Assembly: GCF_001427905.1 (NCBI RefSeq)
Contig: NZ_LMEF01000012.1
Coordinates: 171,248 to 235,247, forward strand
Direction of reading: 5' to 3'
DNA length: 64,000 bases
Source: Flavobacterium sp. Root420
GTDB taxonomy: Bacteria; Bacteroidota; Bacteroidia; Flavobacteriales; Flavobacteriaceae
Shown: one piece after another, positions 8,512 to 18,142 of the stretch
Layout of the letters: each line of letters begins with the position of its first letter
Numbering within the stretch: the first letter of the stretch is position 1
The notes under the pieces: model-generated
What the model saw: the letters and a program-made list of their open reading frames with translations, nothing else
Databases searched by the model: none
Told to the model about the DNA's origin: nothing
Translations under genes and position numbers: made by a program

Positions 8512-9747
8512 TTACAATTCTAAAGCACGTTTAGCATCGCCATTCATCAATAATTCTACTGGATTTTCTAAAGCTTCTTTTACAGCAACCAAGAAACCAA
8601 CTGACTCACGTCCGTCGATAATTCTGTGGTCATAAGAAAGTGCAACGTACATCATTGGGTGAATTTCAACTTTACCGTTTACAGCGATTGGACGCTCGAT
8701 AATGTTGTGCATTCCTAAAATTCCTGATTGAGGAGGGTTGATGATTGGAGTACTCAACATACTTCCAAAAACTCCACCATTAGTAATAGTGAAAGTTCCC
8801 CCTGTCATATCGTCAACAGTAATTTGACCATCACGAGCTCTTAAAGCCAATCTTTTGATTTCAGCTTCAATTCCACGGAAAGTTAAAAGTTCAGCATTAC
8901 GAACAACAGGAACCATTAAACCTTTTGGTCCTGAAACCGCAATAGAGATATCAGCAAAATCATAAGCGATTTTGTAGTCACCATCCATCATTGAGTTAAC
9001 ATCAGGATATAATTGTAAAGCTCTTGTTACGGCTTTTGTAAAGAAAGACATGAAACCTAATCCTAATCCACCATGTTTCGCTTTGAAAGCATCTTTGTAT
9101 TCATTACGAATTTGGTTGATTGGCGTCATGTTAACTTCGTTAAAAGTAGTTAACATTGCTGTTTCGTTTTTGGCAGCAACCAATCTCTCAGCTACTTTAC
9201 GACGTAACATTGATAATTTAGTACGCTCAGTTCCACGGCTTCCTCCAGTTGGAGTTCCCATAGAAGGTACTGCATTTACAGCATCATCTTTCGTAATTCT
9301 TCCACCTTTACCAGTTCCTGAAACTGTTGTTGGTGCTATATTTTTTTCGTCTAATATTTTTCTTGCTGCCGGAGATGGAGTTCCTGCTGCATAATTTGTA
9401 GCTGCTGGCGCTTGTGCCGGTGCTGCTTTTGGTGCTTCAGCTTTTACTTCAGCCTTAGGAGCCTCAGCTTTTGGCGCTTCAGCTGCCGGAGCATCTCCTG
9501 CTGGTTTTACACCATCGGTATCAATTAAACAAACTACAGCTCCTACAGCAACTGCATCACCTTCTTCAGCTTTTAGCGTAATAATTCCGCTCATTTCTGC
9601 CGGTAATTCAAGAGTTGCTTTATCTGAATCAACTTCAGCAATAGCTTGATCTTTTTCTACATAATCTCCGTCTTTTACTAACCAAGTTGCAATTTCAACT
9701 TCTTTTATTGATTCCCCTGGTGATGGGACTTTCATTTCTAAAATCAT
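8512..9747 (-). CDS. odhB: Dihydrolipoyllysine-residue succinyltransferase (E2 of 2-oxoglutarate dehydrogenase)
   Basis: The E2 core of the 2-oxoglutarate dehydrogenase complex; it transfers succinyl from lipoamide to CoA in the TCA cycle. Domains in order: a single lipoyl domain at residues 1-76 with the lipoylated lysine 43 in [11 protein letters not shown]; an alanine/proline/lysine-rich linker at about 80-118; an E1/E3-binding domain at about 122-160 ([14 protein letters not shown]); and a catalytic domain from about 180, with the active-site motif [11 protein letters not shown] near the end. The length of 411 is normal for one-lipoyl E2 proteins. It lies 78 bases after sucA on the same strand, so it is one operon. 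The E3 gene is not in the window. Confidence 0.95.
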   Translation of the reverse strand: MILEMKVPSPGESIKEVEIATWLVKDGDYVEKDQAIAEVDSDKATLELPAEMSGIITLKAEEGDAVAVGAVVCLIDTDGVKPAGDAPAAEAPKAEAPKAEVKAEAPKAAPAQAPAATNYAAGTPSPAARKILDEKNIAPTTVSGTGKGGRITKDDAVNAVPSMGTPTGGSRGTERTKLSMLRRKVAERLVAAKNETAMLTTFNEVNMTPINQIRNEYKDAFKAKHGGLGLGFMSFFTKAVTRALQLYPDVNSMMDGDYKIAYDFADISIAVSGPKGLMVPVVRNAELLTFRGIEAEIKRLALRARDGQITVDDMTGGTFTITNGGVFGSMLSTPIINPPQSGILGMHNIIERPIAVNGKVEIHPMMYVALSYDHRIIDGRESVGFLVAVKEALENPVELLMNGDAKRALEL

Positions 9748-9825
9748 CTTTGTTTTTGTTTAAGGTTTTTATGGTTTAAAATTTCAGATTATTAAACGTG
9801 AAATTTTAAACTTGAAACATTCTTT

Positions 9826-12600
9826 TTATCTGAATAAATTTTTATCGAAAACCATTCTAATCGCATCTGCATGACGACGTTTGGCTCTTGTATAACTTCC
9901 TGATGCCGGAGCAGCGTAAGCTTTTAATGAAGCTAATCTCCATTTTACAAGATCAAAGTTCATTAACATGAAGCTGTAAGCTCCCATGTTTTTAGGTTCT
10001 TCCTGTGCCCAAACATAATCATCAGCATTTGGATATTGTGCAATGATTGCTTTTAATTGTTCTACTGGTAATGGGAATAATTGCTCGATACGAACAACTG
10101 CAACATCATTTCTTCCGTTGTTTTCTCTTTCAGCAACAATGTCATAGTAGAATTTACCAGTAACAAAAACTAATGTTTTTACTGCTTTTTTATCTACTGT
10201 ATTATCGTCAATTGTTTCCTGAAAACTTCCTTTTGCTAATTCTTCAACTGTAGAAACGCATCTTGGGTCACGCAATAAACTTTTTGGAGAGAACACTACC
10301 AAAGGTTTACGGAAATTTGTTTTCATTTGTCTTCTCAACAAGTGGAAGAAGTTGGCTGGCGTTGTACAATCAGCAACGTACATATTTTGTCTTGCACAAA
10401 GTTGTAAGTAACGCTCCATTCTTGCAGAAGAGTGTTCAGCACCTTGTCCTTCATATCCGTGAGGCAATAATAAAACAATACCGTTTTGGTTGTTCCATTT
10501 ATCTTCACCACATGAAATATATTGGTCAATCATAATTTGAGCTCCATTAGAGAAATCTCCAAATTGTGCTTCCCAAATAGTCAATGCTTTTGGATTTGCC
10601 AATGCATATCCGTAATCAAAACCAAGAACTCCGTACTCAGATAAAAGAGAATTGAATACGCCGAACTTTCCTTTTTTGTTTTCGATAGCATCCAATAAAA
10701 TTACTTCTTCTTCAGAATCTTCAACTTTAACTACAGCATGACGGTGAGAGAATGTACCACGCTCTACGTCCTGACCAGAAATACGAACATCAAATCCCTC
10801 TGTTAAAAGAGAACCATAAGCTAATGCTTCAGCTGTTCCCCAGTCGATAGTATTATTGTCGTATCCTGCTTTTCTATCGGTAACAATTTTAGTTATTTTG
10901 TTGATGAACTTTTTGTCTGATGGTAAAGTTGAGATGGTATTGATGATAGAATCCAATCCTTTTTTATCAAAAGCAGTATCAACTTTTTGAAGCATTTGTG
11001 TATCAGTTACCTGAACAAATCCATCCCATTCATTTTTCATGAATGGTGTTATGATAGTTAAATCTTTTTTACGGGAAGCCTCTAAATTCTGTTCCAGATC
11101 AGATTTGTATTCTTTTTCTAAGGCATTTACATATAAAGCATCAATTACGCCGTCAGACAATAATTTCTCAGCATAAATATCTCTTGGATTTTTATGTTTT
11201 GCGATGATTTTATATAAAACGGGTTGTGTAAAACGAGGTTCGTCACCTTCGTTATGACCGTATTTTCTGTATCCTAATAAATCGATAAATACGTCACGTC
11301 CAAATTGCATTCTGTAGTCTAATGCAAAAGATACAGCGTGTACAACAGCTTCGGCATCATCAGCATTTACGTGTAATACTGGTGAAAGCGTTACTTTGGC
11401 AACGTCAGTACAATAAGTAGAAGAACGAGCGTCTAAATAATTGGTGGTAAAACCAACCTGGTTGTTGATTACAATATGGATTGTACCTCCGGTTTTGTAA
11501 CCGTCAAGTTGCGCCATCTGAATGATTTCATACAAGATACCCTGTCCTGCAATTGCAGCATCACCGTGAACGGCGATAGGTAATACTTTAGAGAAATCGT
11601 CAGCATAATATTTATCTTGTTTTGCTCTTGTGATTCCTTCAATTACAGCTCCAACCGTTTCTAAGTGTGAAGGGTTTGGTGCCAAATTGATGTTGATGCT
11701 TTTTCCTGATCTTGTTTTTTTGTCGGCAGTAAGGCCTAAGTGGTATTTTACGTCACCATCAAAATATTCCTGATCGTAATCTTTACCATCAAACTCACCA
11801 AAAATATCCTGAGTTGATTTTCCGAAGATGTTTGCCAAAACGTTCAAACGACCACGGTGAGCCATTCCCATTACGAATTGTTCAACACCTTTTTCAGCAG
11901 CTTGTTCAATCAAAGCATCCAAAGCAGGGATTATAGATTCTCCACCTTCCAGTGAAAAACGTTTTTGACCAACATATTTAGTATGTAAGAAGTTCTCGAA
12001 AGAAACTGCTTCGTTTAATTTAGTTAAGATTGTTTTCTTTTCTTCTGAAGAAAAATTAGGCTGGTTAACATTAACTGCTAATTTGTCCTGAATCCATTTA
12101 ACAACACCAGGATTTCTGATGTACATATATTCAATTCCAATATGCTGGCAGTAGATCGATTTAAGACGGGTTACAATATCCTGTAAAGTAGATGGTCCAA
12201 CTCCAATTGTTTGAGCTGCATCAAAAACTGTTGAAAGATCGGCAGTTGTTAATCCGAAATTTTCAATATCTAAAGTTGGGGATGATGTTCTGCGATCACG
12301 AACCGGATTTGTTTTTGTGAACAAATGCCCGCGCGTACGGTAACCATCGATTAATTTTAGAACATTGAATTCTTTTTGAAGTTTTTCTGAAACTTTGCTG
12401 TAATCTGTGTTGTCGCTAGTCACATATTCAACAATCTGTTGAACCGGATTTTCGTCATTATAAGTGGTCATTCCAAAGTCAAAACCTTGAAAAAAACTTC
12501 TCCAGCTAGGCTCAACGCTGTCTGGGTTAACTAAATATTGATCGTATAATTGTGCGAAAAACTCTGTATGCGCTGCATTTAAAAATGAAAACCTATCCAT
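9826..12600 (-). CDS. sucA: 2-oxoglutarate dehydrogenase E1 component
   Basis: The thiamine-diphosphate-dependent decarboxylase subunit of the 2-oxoglutarate dehydrogenase complex; it also succinylates the E2 lipoyl group. The 924-residue protein starts MDRFSFLNAAHTEFF, with the short E1o N-terminal region (YDQYLVNPDSVEPSW). It carries MGMAHRGRLNVLAN, the ThDP/Mg region with HGDAAIAGQG and NNQVGFTT, GYRKYGHNEGDEPRFTQP, and the transketolase C-terminal domain (LPHGYEGQGAEHSS). The frame stays open to 12654, but a -7 promoter box at 12637-12644 lies inside that extension, and homologues begin near MDRFSFLN, so the ATG at 12598-12600 was chosen. Confidence 0.95.
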   Translation of the reverse strand: MDRFSFLNAAHTEFFAQLYDQYLVNPDSVEPSWRSFFQGFDFGMTTYNDENPVQQIVEYVTSDNTDYSKVSEKLQKEFNVLKLIDGYRTRGHLFTKTNPVRDRRTSSPTLDIENFGLTTADLSTVFDAAQTIGVGPSTLQDIVTRLKSIYCQHIGIEYMYIRNPGVVKWIQDKLAVNVNQPNFSSEEKKTILTKLNEAVSFENFLHTKYVGQKRFSLEGGESIIPALDALIEQAAEKGVEQFVMGMAHRGRLNVLANIFGKSTQDIFGEFDGKDYDQEYFDGDVKYHLGLTADKKTRSGKSININLAPNPSHLETVGAVIEGITRAKQDKYYADDFSKVLPIAVHGDAAIAGQGILYEIIQMAQLDGYKTGGTIHIVINNQVGFTTNYLDARSSTYCTDVAKVTLSPVLHVNADDAEAVVHAVSFALDYRMQFGRDVFIDLLGYRKYGHNEGDEPRFTQPVLYKIIAKHKNPRDIYAEKLLSDGVIDALYVNALEKEYKSDLEQNLEASRKKDLTIITPFMKNEWDGFVQVTDTQMLQKVDTAFDKKGLDSIINTISTLPSDKKFINKITKIVTDRKAGYDNNTIDWGTAEALAYGSLLTEGFDVRISGQDVERGTFSHRHAVVKVEDSEEEVILLDAIENKKGKFGVFNSLLSEYGVLGFDYGYALANPKALTIWEAQFGDFSNGAQIMIDQYISCGEDKWNNQNGIVLLLPHGYEGQGAEHSSARMERYLQLCARQNMYVADCTTPANFFHLLRRQMKTNFRKPLVVFSPKSLLRDPRCVSTVEELAKGSFQETIDDNTVDKKAVKTLVFVTGKFYYDIVAERENNGRNDVAVVRIEQLFPLPVEQLKAIIAQYPNADDYVWAQEEPKNMGAYSFMLMNFDLVKWRLASLKAYAAPASGSYTRAKRRHADAIRMVFDKNLFR

Positions 12601-12636
12601 AATATTAGTGAATATACTTTTTGTTAAATAGAATGG

Positions 12637-12644
12637 CAAAAGTA
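12637..12644 (-). promoter_or_regulatory. Probable -7 promoter element of sucA
   Basis: On the minus strand TACTTTTG matches TAnnTTTG, 37 bases before the chosen start. No well-placed -33 TTG was seen. Nearby copies of TTTTACGTA at 12665-12690 are AT-rich words of unknown meaning. Confidence 0.45.
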
Positions 12645-12716
12645 CAACAATCACATTTATTTAAATCTTTTTTTTACGTACTTTTACGTAAAAATTTGTT
12701 AAAAATAGATGTAACT

Positions 12717-13268
12717 ATGAAGAAAAATCAAATTTCAATCGTTTTCAAACCAATTTTTGTGATTATGATACTCTTCTTTTCGAGTTATGTCACCGCTCAG
12801 CAAAACTATACTATTAACAACAATACTAATTTTTGGGATAAAGTTCAGTTTGGAGGTGGATTAGGATTAGGTTTCGGATCCGGATACACTAATATTTCAG
12901 TGATGCCAAGTGCTATTTATAATATTAATGAAGTAGTGGCGATGGGAGTTGGATTGCAGTTTGGCTATTTATATCAAAAAAATTATTATGAATCTTTTGT
13001 TTACGGAGGAAGCTTTATTACGCTTGTAAATCCCATTCCCCAATTGCAGTTATCTGCAGAACTAGAACAAGTAAGGGTAGATACAGACTATGAAGAAAAT
13101 TATTATCACCCCGGTTATTCCGATGCTTATTGGAATACTGCCTTATACCTAGGAGCTGGTTACAGAACCGGGAATGTAACGATTGGTGCACGCTACGATG
13201 TTTTGTATGATCCGAATAAAAGTTTATACGGATCAGGTTTTATGCCTTTTGTTCGAGTTTATTTTTAA
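12717..13268 (+). CDS. Outer-membrane beta-barrel-like protein next to sucA
   Basis: A 183-residue exported protein. Residues 1-31 are a signal peptide (hydrophobic core FVIMILFFSSYVTAQ). The remainder has alternating, glycine-rich strands (FGGGLGLGFGSGYTNIS, GAGYRTGNVTIGARYDVLY) and ends in an aromatic residue (PFVRVYF), as in small outer-membrane barrels. It faces away from sucA. Flavobacterial homologues sometimes carry an alpha-ketoglutarate decarboxylase name that probably leaked from that neighbour; no such enzyme motif is present. The start is the ATG at 12717, because the signal peptide follows it; upstream codons are low-complexity. Confidence 0.7.
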   Translation: MKKNQISIVFKPIFVIMILFFSSYVTAQQNYTINNNTNFWDKVQFGGGLGLGFGSGYTNISVMPSAIYNINEVVAMGVGLQFGYLYQKNYYESFVYGGSFITLVNPIPQLQLSAELEQVRVDTDYEENYYHPGYSDAYWNTALYLGAGYRTGNVTIGARYDVLYDPNKSLYGSGFMPFVRVYF

Positions 13269-13299
13269 AGGTGCTAAGTTGCTGAGATGCTGAGGTTCT
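13269..13299. repeat. Left arm of an inverted repeat pair around a small gene
   Basis: A 31-base arm beginning at the base after the stop codon of the barrel gene. Its reverse complement recurs at 13862-13892 with one mismatch. Core word: GTTGCTGAGATGCTGAGG. Confidence 0.9.
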
Positions 13300-13320
13300 A
13301 AGATTTTAAGTACAATAACT

Positions 13321-13821
13321 ATGTTTATTCCATTCATAATAATTTCAAGTTTACTCCTCCTATTAATTTTTGGTACTAAATCTTTAAACAAAACAAGAGA
13401 ACAGCAATATGAATTTCTAATTGAAAACATTACTAATGAAGTAGATCTCTATTGTGAGCAGGTGAGAACTTTCAATTTTACAATAGGATTAAGGAATACT
13501 AATTTTTTATTTAATCATTGTGATTTATACATAACCAAAAATGCAATTATAATATTGGGATTTAAGAAAGATAGTTTTTTTAAGCAACTTTCGTTTCCGA
13601 TAATTTTAACTAATGATTTAAATTATTTTCTGAATAAATTTCCTTTTGCTTACGTCAAAAAGCCTGGCAAAATTTATTTTGAGAATGGCATGGTAAAAAT
13701 TTATTTTGGAGAAAAAGGAATTACCAAAACTGATGTAGTCCTTAAATTAAAGTCGTTAAATGAGAATGAAATAAATAAAATCAAAGAATTAGCAGAAAAA
13801 AATAAATGGAATAAGATTTAA
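13321..13821 (+). CDS. Unknown protein with N-terminal membrane anchor
   Basis: A 166-residue protein that I do not recognise. Residues 1-19 form one strong membrane helix (MFIPFIIISSLLLLLIFGTK). The rest looks like a soluble cytoplasmic or periplasmic domain with alternating strands (CDLYITKNAIIILGFKKDSF, KPGKIYFENGMVKIYFGEKG) and a charged C-terminal helix (NEINKIKELAEKNKW). The domain layout recalls a small PH-like fold, but this is a guess. The gene is very AT-rich and sits alone between two arms of an inverted repeat, which suggests it arrived or moved as a unit. Confidence 0.6.
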   Translation: MFIPFIIISSLLLLLIFGTKSLNKTREQQYEFLIENITNEVDLYCEQVRTFNFTIGLRNTNFLFNHCDLYITKNAIIILGFKKDSFFKQLSFPIILTNDLNYFLNKFPFAYVKKPGKIYFENGMVKIYFGEKGITKTDVVLKLKSLNENEINKIKELAEKNKWNKI

Positions 13822-13861
13822 ATTTAGCTTGCAAAATAAACTTTCACAATCAAAAAACCTC

Positions 13862-13892
13862 AGAACCTCAGCATCTCAGCAACTTAGAACCT
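13862..13892. repeat. Right arm of the inverted repeat pair
   Basis: Reverse complement of 13269-13299 with one mismatch in 31 bases. It ends at the base before the stop codon (CTA on plus, 13893-13895) of the next, minus-strand gene. Confidence 0.9.
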
Positions 13893-14246
13893 CTATTTAT
13901 AATAATTTCGAAACCAAACCTTCTGCCATTCTCTTTTTAAAATCAAAAACGAAACCTGTTCGGCCAGAATAACTAAATCAGAACCGTCTAGTTTTTTGAT
14001 TTCACTTTCCGAAACATCAATAATATAAAGTAAATTCAAATATTCAGCAAATTTGTACTGAATCATTCGGTAGATTTTTTCGTGCAGCTGAATCTTTAAT
14101 TCATCAGGAGAAACACTTAATGGAAAATCGATACCTTCGTTGGCTAAATTAAAGTCCTTATTAATTTGCTCAATCAGGTTTAGATATAAATTTTCTTTTT
14201 CGGCATCAGCCAATAAAAAATCGGTATTTTCAGGAATTGGAAACAT
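13893..14246 (-). CDS. Small conserved-type hypothetical protein
   Basis: A 117-residue protein of unknown function. It starts MFPIPENTDFLLADAEKEN and is mainly helical and acidic, with no signal peptide or membrane segment and no known motif. The C terminus is basic and aromatic (REWQKVWFRNYYK). It is probably cytoplasmic. Normal composition for the genome and a clean ATG start argue that it is a real gene. It converges on the repeat-flanked cassette, with no clear partner. Confidence 0.6.
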   Translation of the reverse strand: MFPIPENTDFLLADAEKENLYLNLIEQINKDFNLANEGIDFPLSVSPDELKIQLHEKIYRMIQYKFAEYLNLLYIIDVSESEIKKLDGSDLVILAEQVSFLILKREWQKVWFRNYYK

Positions 14247-14287
14247 TGATGCTTTTTAAGAATTGACGCAAAGTTAAAACTAAAAAA

Positions 14288-15313
14288 TCATTTAACTGTC
14301 GATTCTCTTTCAATGATTCTTGTGGGAAGTTCAATAATTTGATGCGTTACAGGCCGGTGTTCTTTTATGTCGACTATTTCATCAATTAAAAGGGAAACCG
14401 CCTGATGTCCCATTTCAAATCCGGGTTGATCAATTGTCGTTAATTTTGGTGAAATAACCGTGCTCATAAACCAATTGCTAAATCCGAAAACGGCTACTTG
14501 CTCCGGTGTTTTTATTCCGGCTTCATTAAAATATTTAATAATTCCGATGGCGACCAAATCGGTAATTGCAAAAATGGCATCGATATCCGGATGTTCGGTC
14601 ATTATTTTTTGAGCATTTTCGTAACCATCTTCAAAATCGGTATTGTTATCACAAACGTAAACCAATTTCGAATCATACTCAATTCCGTGTGCTTCCAGAG
14701 CCCTTTTATATCCTAAAAAACGATCAATAGAATTTTGCGGAACATAAGAGCCCCTAAAATGGGCAATTTTTTTATATCCTTTATTAATAAGATAGGTAAC
14801 AGCATCATAAGCCGCTTTGGCATCATTGATCACTACTTTGGAACAGTCGACTCTTTTTGCAATTTTATCAAATAAAACAACAGGAGTATTTTTTCGGATT
14901 GCTTCATTAATATGAGTAAAATCATCCGTTTCGTTCGAGAGCGACATCAAAACGCCATCAACGCGTTTTTGAATTAAGAGGGCAAGCTGTTTTTTTTCGA
15001 GTTCGTATTTTTCATTCGATTGTAATATAATGACCAAATAACCTCTTTTTTCTGCTTCTTCTAAAATACCATTCAAAACGCTGGAAAAAAAATGATGCAC
15101 CGTTGCCGGAATAATGACGCCAATGGTTTTGGTTTCGTTGGTTCTTAAATTTACCGCAACAGAATTGGGCATATAGTTCATCGTCTCGGCCATTTCGATA
15201 ACTCTGGCGCGGGTAGCCTTACTAATATCTGTATACCCTTTTAGTGCCTTTGAAACCGTTGTAACCGAAATTCCTAATGCTGAGGCTATATCTATTAACT
15301 TAGTGTCATTCAT
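14288..15313 (-). CDS. LacI-family transcriptional regulator of the trehalose locus
   Basis: A 341-residue repressor-type protein. The N-terminal helix-turn-helix is LIDIASALGISVTTVSKALK with the hinge helix near residue 50 (NYMPNSVAVNLRTN). The periplasmic-binding-protein-like sensor domain follows (TIGVIIPATVHHFFSSVLNG, DAIFAITDLVAIGIIKYFNE, TTIDQPGFEMGHQA). It is divergent from a TonB receptor / MFS / trehalase operon, and two LacI-type palindromes lie in the gap. It most likely represses that operon, and perhaps itself, until trehalose or a derivative binds. The ligand is inferred from the operon content. Confidence 0.88.
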   Translation of the reverse strand: MNDTKLIDIASALGISVTTVSKALKGYTDISKATRARVIEMAETMNYMPNSVAVNLRTNETKTIGVIIPATVHHFFSSVLNGILEEAEKRGYLVIILQSNEKYELEKKQLALLIQKRVDGVLMSLSNETDDFTHINEAIRKNTPVVLFDKIAKRVDCSKVVINDAKAAYDAVTYLINKGYKKIAHFRGSYVPQNSIDRFLGYKRALEAHGIEYDSKLVYVCDNNTDFEDGYENAQKIMTEHPDIDAIFAITDLVAIGIIKYFNEAGIKTPEQVAVFGFSNWFMSTVISPKLTTIDQPGFEMGHQAVSLLIDEIVDIKEHRPVTHQIIELPTRIIERESTVK

Positions 15314-15359
15314 GAAATAAAAGTACTAAAAATAAAGTTGATTGATAAAAAATTAACTT

Positions 15360-15375
15360 CCGAAAACGTTTTAGG
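15360..15375. promoter_or_regulatory. LacI-type operator, imperfect copy
   Basis: CCGAAAACGTTTTAGG is a 16-bp palindrome with one mismatch, centred on CG. The centre is 21 bp from the perfect copy downstream, so both lie on the same face of the helix. Confidence 0.65.
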
Positions 15376-15380
15376 TCATT

Positions 15381-15396
15381 TCGAAAACGTTTTCGA
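15381..15396. promoter_or_regulatory. LacI-type operator, perfect palindrome
   Basis: TCGAAAACGTTTTCGA is a perfect 16-bp palindrome of the kind bound by LacI-family proteins (central CG, A/T flanks). It lies between the regulator start (15313) and the receptor start (15478). Confidence 0.8.
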
Positions 15397-15477
15397 TTTA
15401 TAATTCTTAAATTGATGATTCATTAGTGATTAAGTTTACCATCATAAAAGAAAACTTTACCAACTAAACCAAAAAAA

Positions 15478-18117
15478 ATGAAATCAAAACAATCTTATTT
15501 AGGTATATTATTTTTAATAATGTGCTTGATCTCTGTTCCGGATAACCTGTTTGCTCAGGTACAAAACACTGTTTCCGGAAAAGTATTCGATGACAGTGGA
15601 GCAACAATTCCCGGAGCAAATGTATCTATTAAAGAAACAGGAAAAGGAACTATTACGGATGAAAACGGAGGATATTCATTCTCCAATATCGCAGCCGGAA
15701 CCTACACTATTATAGCGACAAATGTGGGTTATAAAACTTTTGAGAAAAAAATCTCCGTAAAAGAAGGAGAATCAGTAGTGGCAGATTTACTGCTTGAAGG
15801 AGAATCACAAAGTTTAAAAGAAGTGGTGGTTACCGGATCTTCAAGTCCGAGATCAAAATTGGAGTCCAGTGTTGCTATTACTACAATGGGCGCAAAAGCA
15901 ATCGAAGACAGAGCGCCATCAAGTACGGCAGCTTTACTGCAAACGATTCCCGGATTTGTGGTTGAAGCATCCGGAGGGGAAATTGGAAACAACCTTTTTG
16001 CAAGAGGAATTCCGTCAGCGGGAGCTTACGAATATGTGCAGATTCAGGAAGATGGATTGCCGGTTTTTGAAGATGGCGCTTTGCAATTTGCCAATGTGGA
16101 TACTTTTTACAGATTGGACGAAACGGTAAGCAAAATGGAAGCTGTTCGTGGAGGTTCTGCATCAATTTTCGCTAATAATGCTCCCGGTGGAATTATCAAT
16201 TTCATTTCCAAAACAGGTCAGAATGAATTTATGGGAAGAGCTAAATTCACGACTTCAGATTACGGAATGTTCAGAACAGATCTTAACCTTTCAGGTGCCT
16301 TAATTCAGGATAAATTATTTTTTAATGTCGGAGGTTTTTACAGAGTTGATAATGGAGTGAGAAACACGGGTTTTACAGCCAATAAAGGCGGACAAATCAA
16401 AGGAAACATTACTTATAAATTTGATGACAGCGATTATTTAAGAGTAAACTTCAAACACCTTGACGACAGAAATACATTTTATTTACCAATTCCACTAAAA
16501 AGTAATAACGGAAAAATTGAAGGTATAGACGGATTTAATCCGAATTACGGAACGTTGACTTCAGTAAATTTCAGTCATTTGAATGTACCTCAATATGGTG
16601 GCGGAACTTTTAGTGCCGATTTAGAAGATGGTTCTCATCCTATAATTAAGTCTATTGGAGCTGAATTTAAAAAGAAAATATCGGAGAAAGTGACTTTCAA
16701 AAATGCATTCAAACAAACCAATATTGATTTGAATTATAATGCCATTTTTCCGAATGGAGGCCCTTGGACACAAGACGCTTATGCAACTGGAGTTCAAAAT
16801 ACAACCGCCAGTAATCTGACGTATTCTTATGTAGACAACGGGCAAACTCTTGATCAAAATGCTTTAATTATGAGAGCAGACCTTTGGCATATCGAGAAAA
16901 AGATGAACAATTTTGCTAATAATTTCTCTTTTTCTTTTGATTTAGATCCAGTGCAATTGACGGCTGGTTATTACTATTCAAACTGGAAATCGAACCAATA
17001 CTGGAACTGGAATTCTTATTTAGTAGGTGTTTCTGATAATCCAAGATTGTTAAACGTAAAAGACAATACAACGGGAGTTGATCATACCTGGAATGGTGTA
17101 GAGAGAATCACCTGGTTAGAAAGAGATGCACAAACAAAAGGAATTTTGAACGATATTTATGCTGATGCCGAAATTAAAGCGACAGATAATCTAACCTTCA
17201 ATGCTGGTTTAAGATACAATAAAGACAAGTATTCGGGATACAGAGATAATGCGAGATTTTTTGCAGAAGATTTAGGAATTCTGGACAACAATACCGCCGA
17301 TGATGCCGTGACTACTGTAAAAGGAAATCCGTACGCGTATTGGAGATATGATGTAAGCGAATGGTCTTACACAGCAGCAGGAAATTATAAATTTAATGAT
17401 AATATGGCTTCGTATGTTCGTTATAGCCATGGTTTTAGATCGCCAATTGAAGAATCATTTTATGATAATGCAGCCGATTTAAGTAAGTTAGAAAATACAG
17501 AAGTAAACCAATTCGAATTGGGTTATAAATATTCTAATTCTTTCTTCAGTGTGAATGCCAATTTATTTCACATGAATTTGAAAAATGTGGCCTTCACCGA
17601 TATTTTATCTGACGGATCTTCAGAAAATAAATTTGCCGACGTAAACAATATTGGACTTGAAGTAGAAACCAATGCGAGATATGAAATGGTGAAACTGAAC
17701 TTTACATTCACCGTTCAAAAACCAGAATATGATAATTTCACCGGTACCAATGCAGATGGTTCTGCTTTTGATTTCAATGGAAATACTGCGAGGAGAATTC
17801 CTAAATTTTTCTGTAACCTAAGACCAGAAGTTGATATCACAAAAGATTTTACAGCTTACGTTCAGTTTTCTTATTATGATAAAAAATTCACGAATCAGGA
17901 TAACAGACAAGTTTTGCCAGCTTATAAAGAAGTAGGAGCAGGTTTAAATTATACGTACAACAATCTTCGTTTTGCAGTTGATGCTTCAAATTTATTTAAC
18001 GAAATTGGTTTGACAGAAGGAGATCCGAGACAAACAACAGCTGCAGCAAGCGATGTGTTTATGGCAAGACCAATTTTAGGACGTGCCTTTAGATTTTCTG
18101 TAGCCATTAATTTTTAA
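15478..18117 (+). CDS. TonB-dependent receptor of the trehalose locus
   Basis: An 879-residue outer-membrane transporter. A signal peptide covers residues 1-26 (SVPDNLFAQ). A carboxypeptidase-regulatory-like domain spans about 30-110 (GKVFDDSGATIPGANVSIKE, IAAGTYTIIATNVGYKTFEK). The plug follows, with IPGFVVEASGGEIGNN and AVRGGSASIFANNAPGGIIN. The rest is the barrel, ending RAFRFSVAINF. There is no SusD partner, so this is a single-component receptor rather than a SusCD pair. Placement before an MFS sugar transporter and a trehalase behind LacI operators suggests uptake of trehalose or a trehalose-containing saccharide. TAAGTTTA at 15431-15438 is a one-mismatch -7 box. Confidence 0.85.
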   Translation: MKSKQSYLGILFLIMCLISVPDNLFAQVQNTVSGKVFDDSGATIPGANVSIKETGKGTITDENGGYSFSNIAAGTYTIIATNVGYKTFEKKISVKEGESVVADLLLEGESQSLKEVVVTGSSSPRSKLESSVAITTMGAKAIEDRAPSSTAALLQTIPGFVVEASGGEIGNNLFARGIPSAGAYEYVQIQEDGLPVFEDGALQFANVDTFYRLDETVSKMEAVRGGSASIFANNAPGGIINFISKTGQNEFMGRAKFTTSDYGMFRTDLNLSGALIQDKLFFNVGGFYRVDNGVRNTGFTANKGGQIKGNITYKFDDSDYLRVNFKHLDDRNTFYLPIPLKSNNGKIEGIDGFNPNYGTLTSVNFSHLNVPQYGGGTFSADLEDGSHPIIKSIGAEFKKKISEKVTFKNAFKQTNIDLNYNAIFPNGGPWTQDAYATGVQNTTASNLTYSYVDNGQTLDQNALIMRADLWHIEKKMNNFANNFSFSFDLDPVQLTAGYYYSNWKSNQYWNWNSYLVGVSDNPRLLNVKDNTTGVDHTWNGVERITWLERDAQTKGILNDIYADAEIKATDNLTFNAGLRYNKDKYSGYRDNARFFAEDLGILDNNTADDAVTTVKGNPYAYWRYDVSEWSYTAAGNYKFNDNMASYVRYSHGFRSPIEESFYDNAADLSKLENTEVNQFELGYKYSNSFFSVNANLFHMNLKNVAFTDILSDGSSENKFADVNNIGLEVETNARYEMVKLNFTFTVQKPEYDNFTGTNADGSAFDFNGNTARRIPKFFCNLRPEVDITKDFTAYVQFSYYDKKFTNQDNRQVLPAYKEVGAGLNYTYNNLRFAVDASNLFNEIGLTEGDPRQTTAAASDVFMARPILGRAFRFSVAINF

Positions 18118-18142
18118 ATTCAAAGTACAATAGATACGGCAC

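Noticed and set aside
12601..12654. Longer N terminus of sucA
   Set aside because: Overlaps the -7 promoter box at 12637-12644 and precedes the conserved MDRFSFLN start.
12717..13268. Possible alpha-ketoglutarate decarboxylase because of its place beside sucA
   Set aside because: Signal peptide and barrel-like strands, no thiamine-diphosphate motif; the name would only reflect the neighbour.
15478..18117. SusC/SusD-type polysaccharide utilisation locus
   Set aside because: No SusD-like lipoprotein follows; the next genes are an MFS transporter and trehalase.
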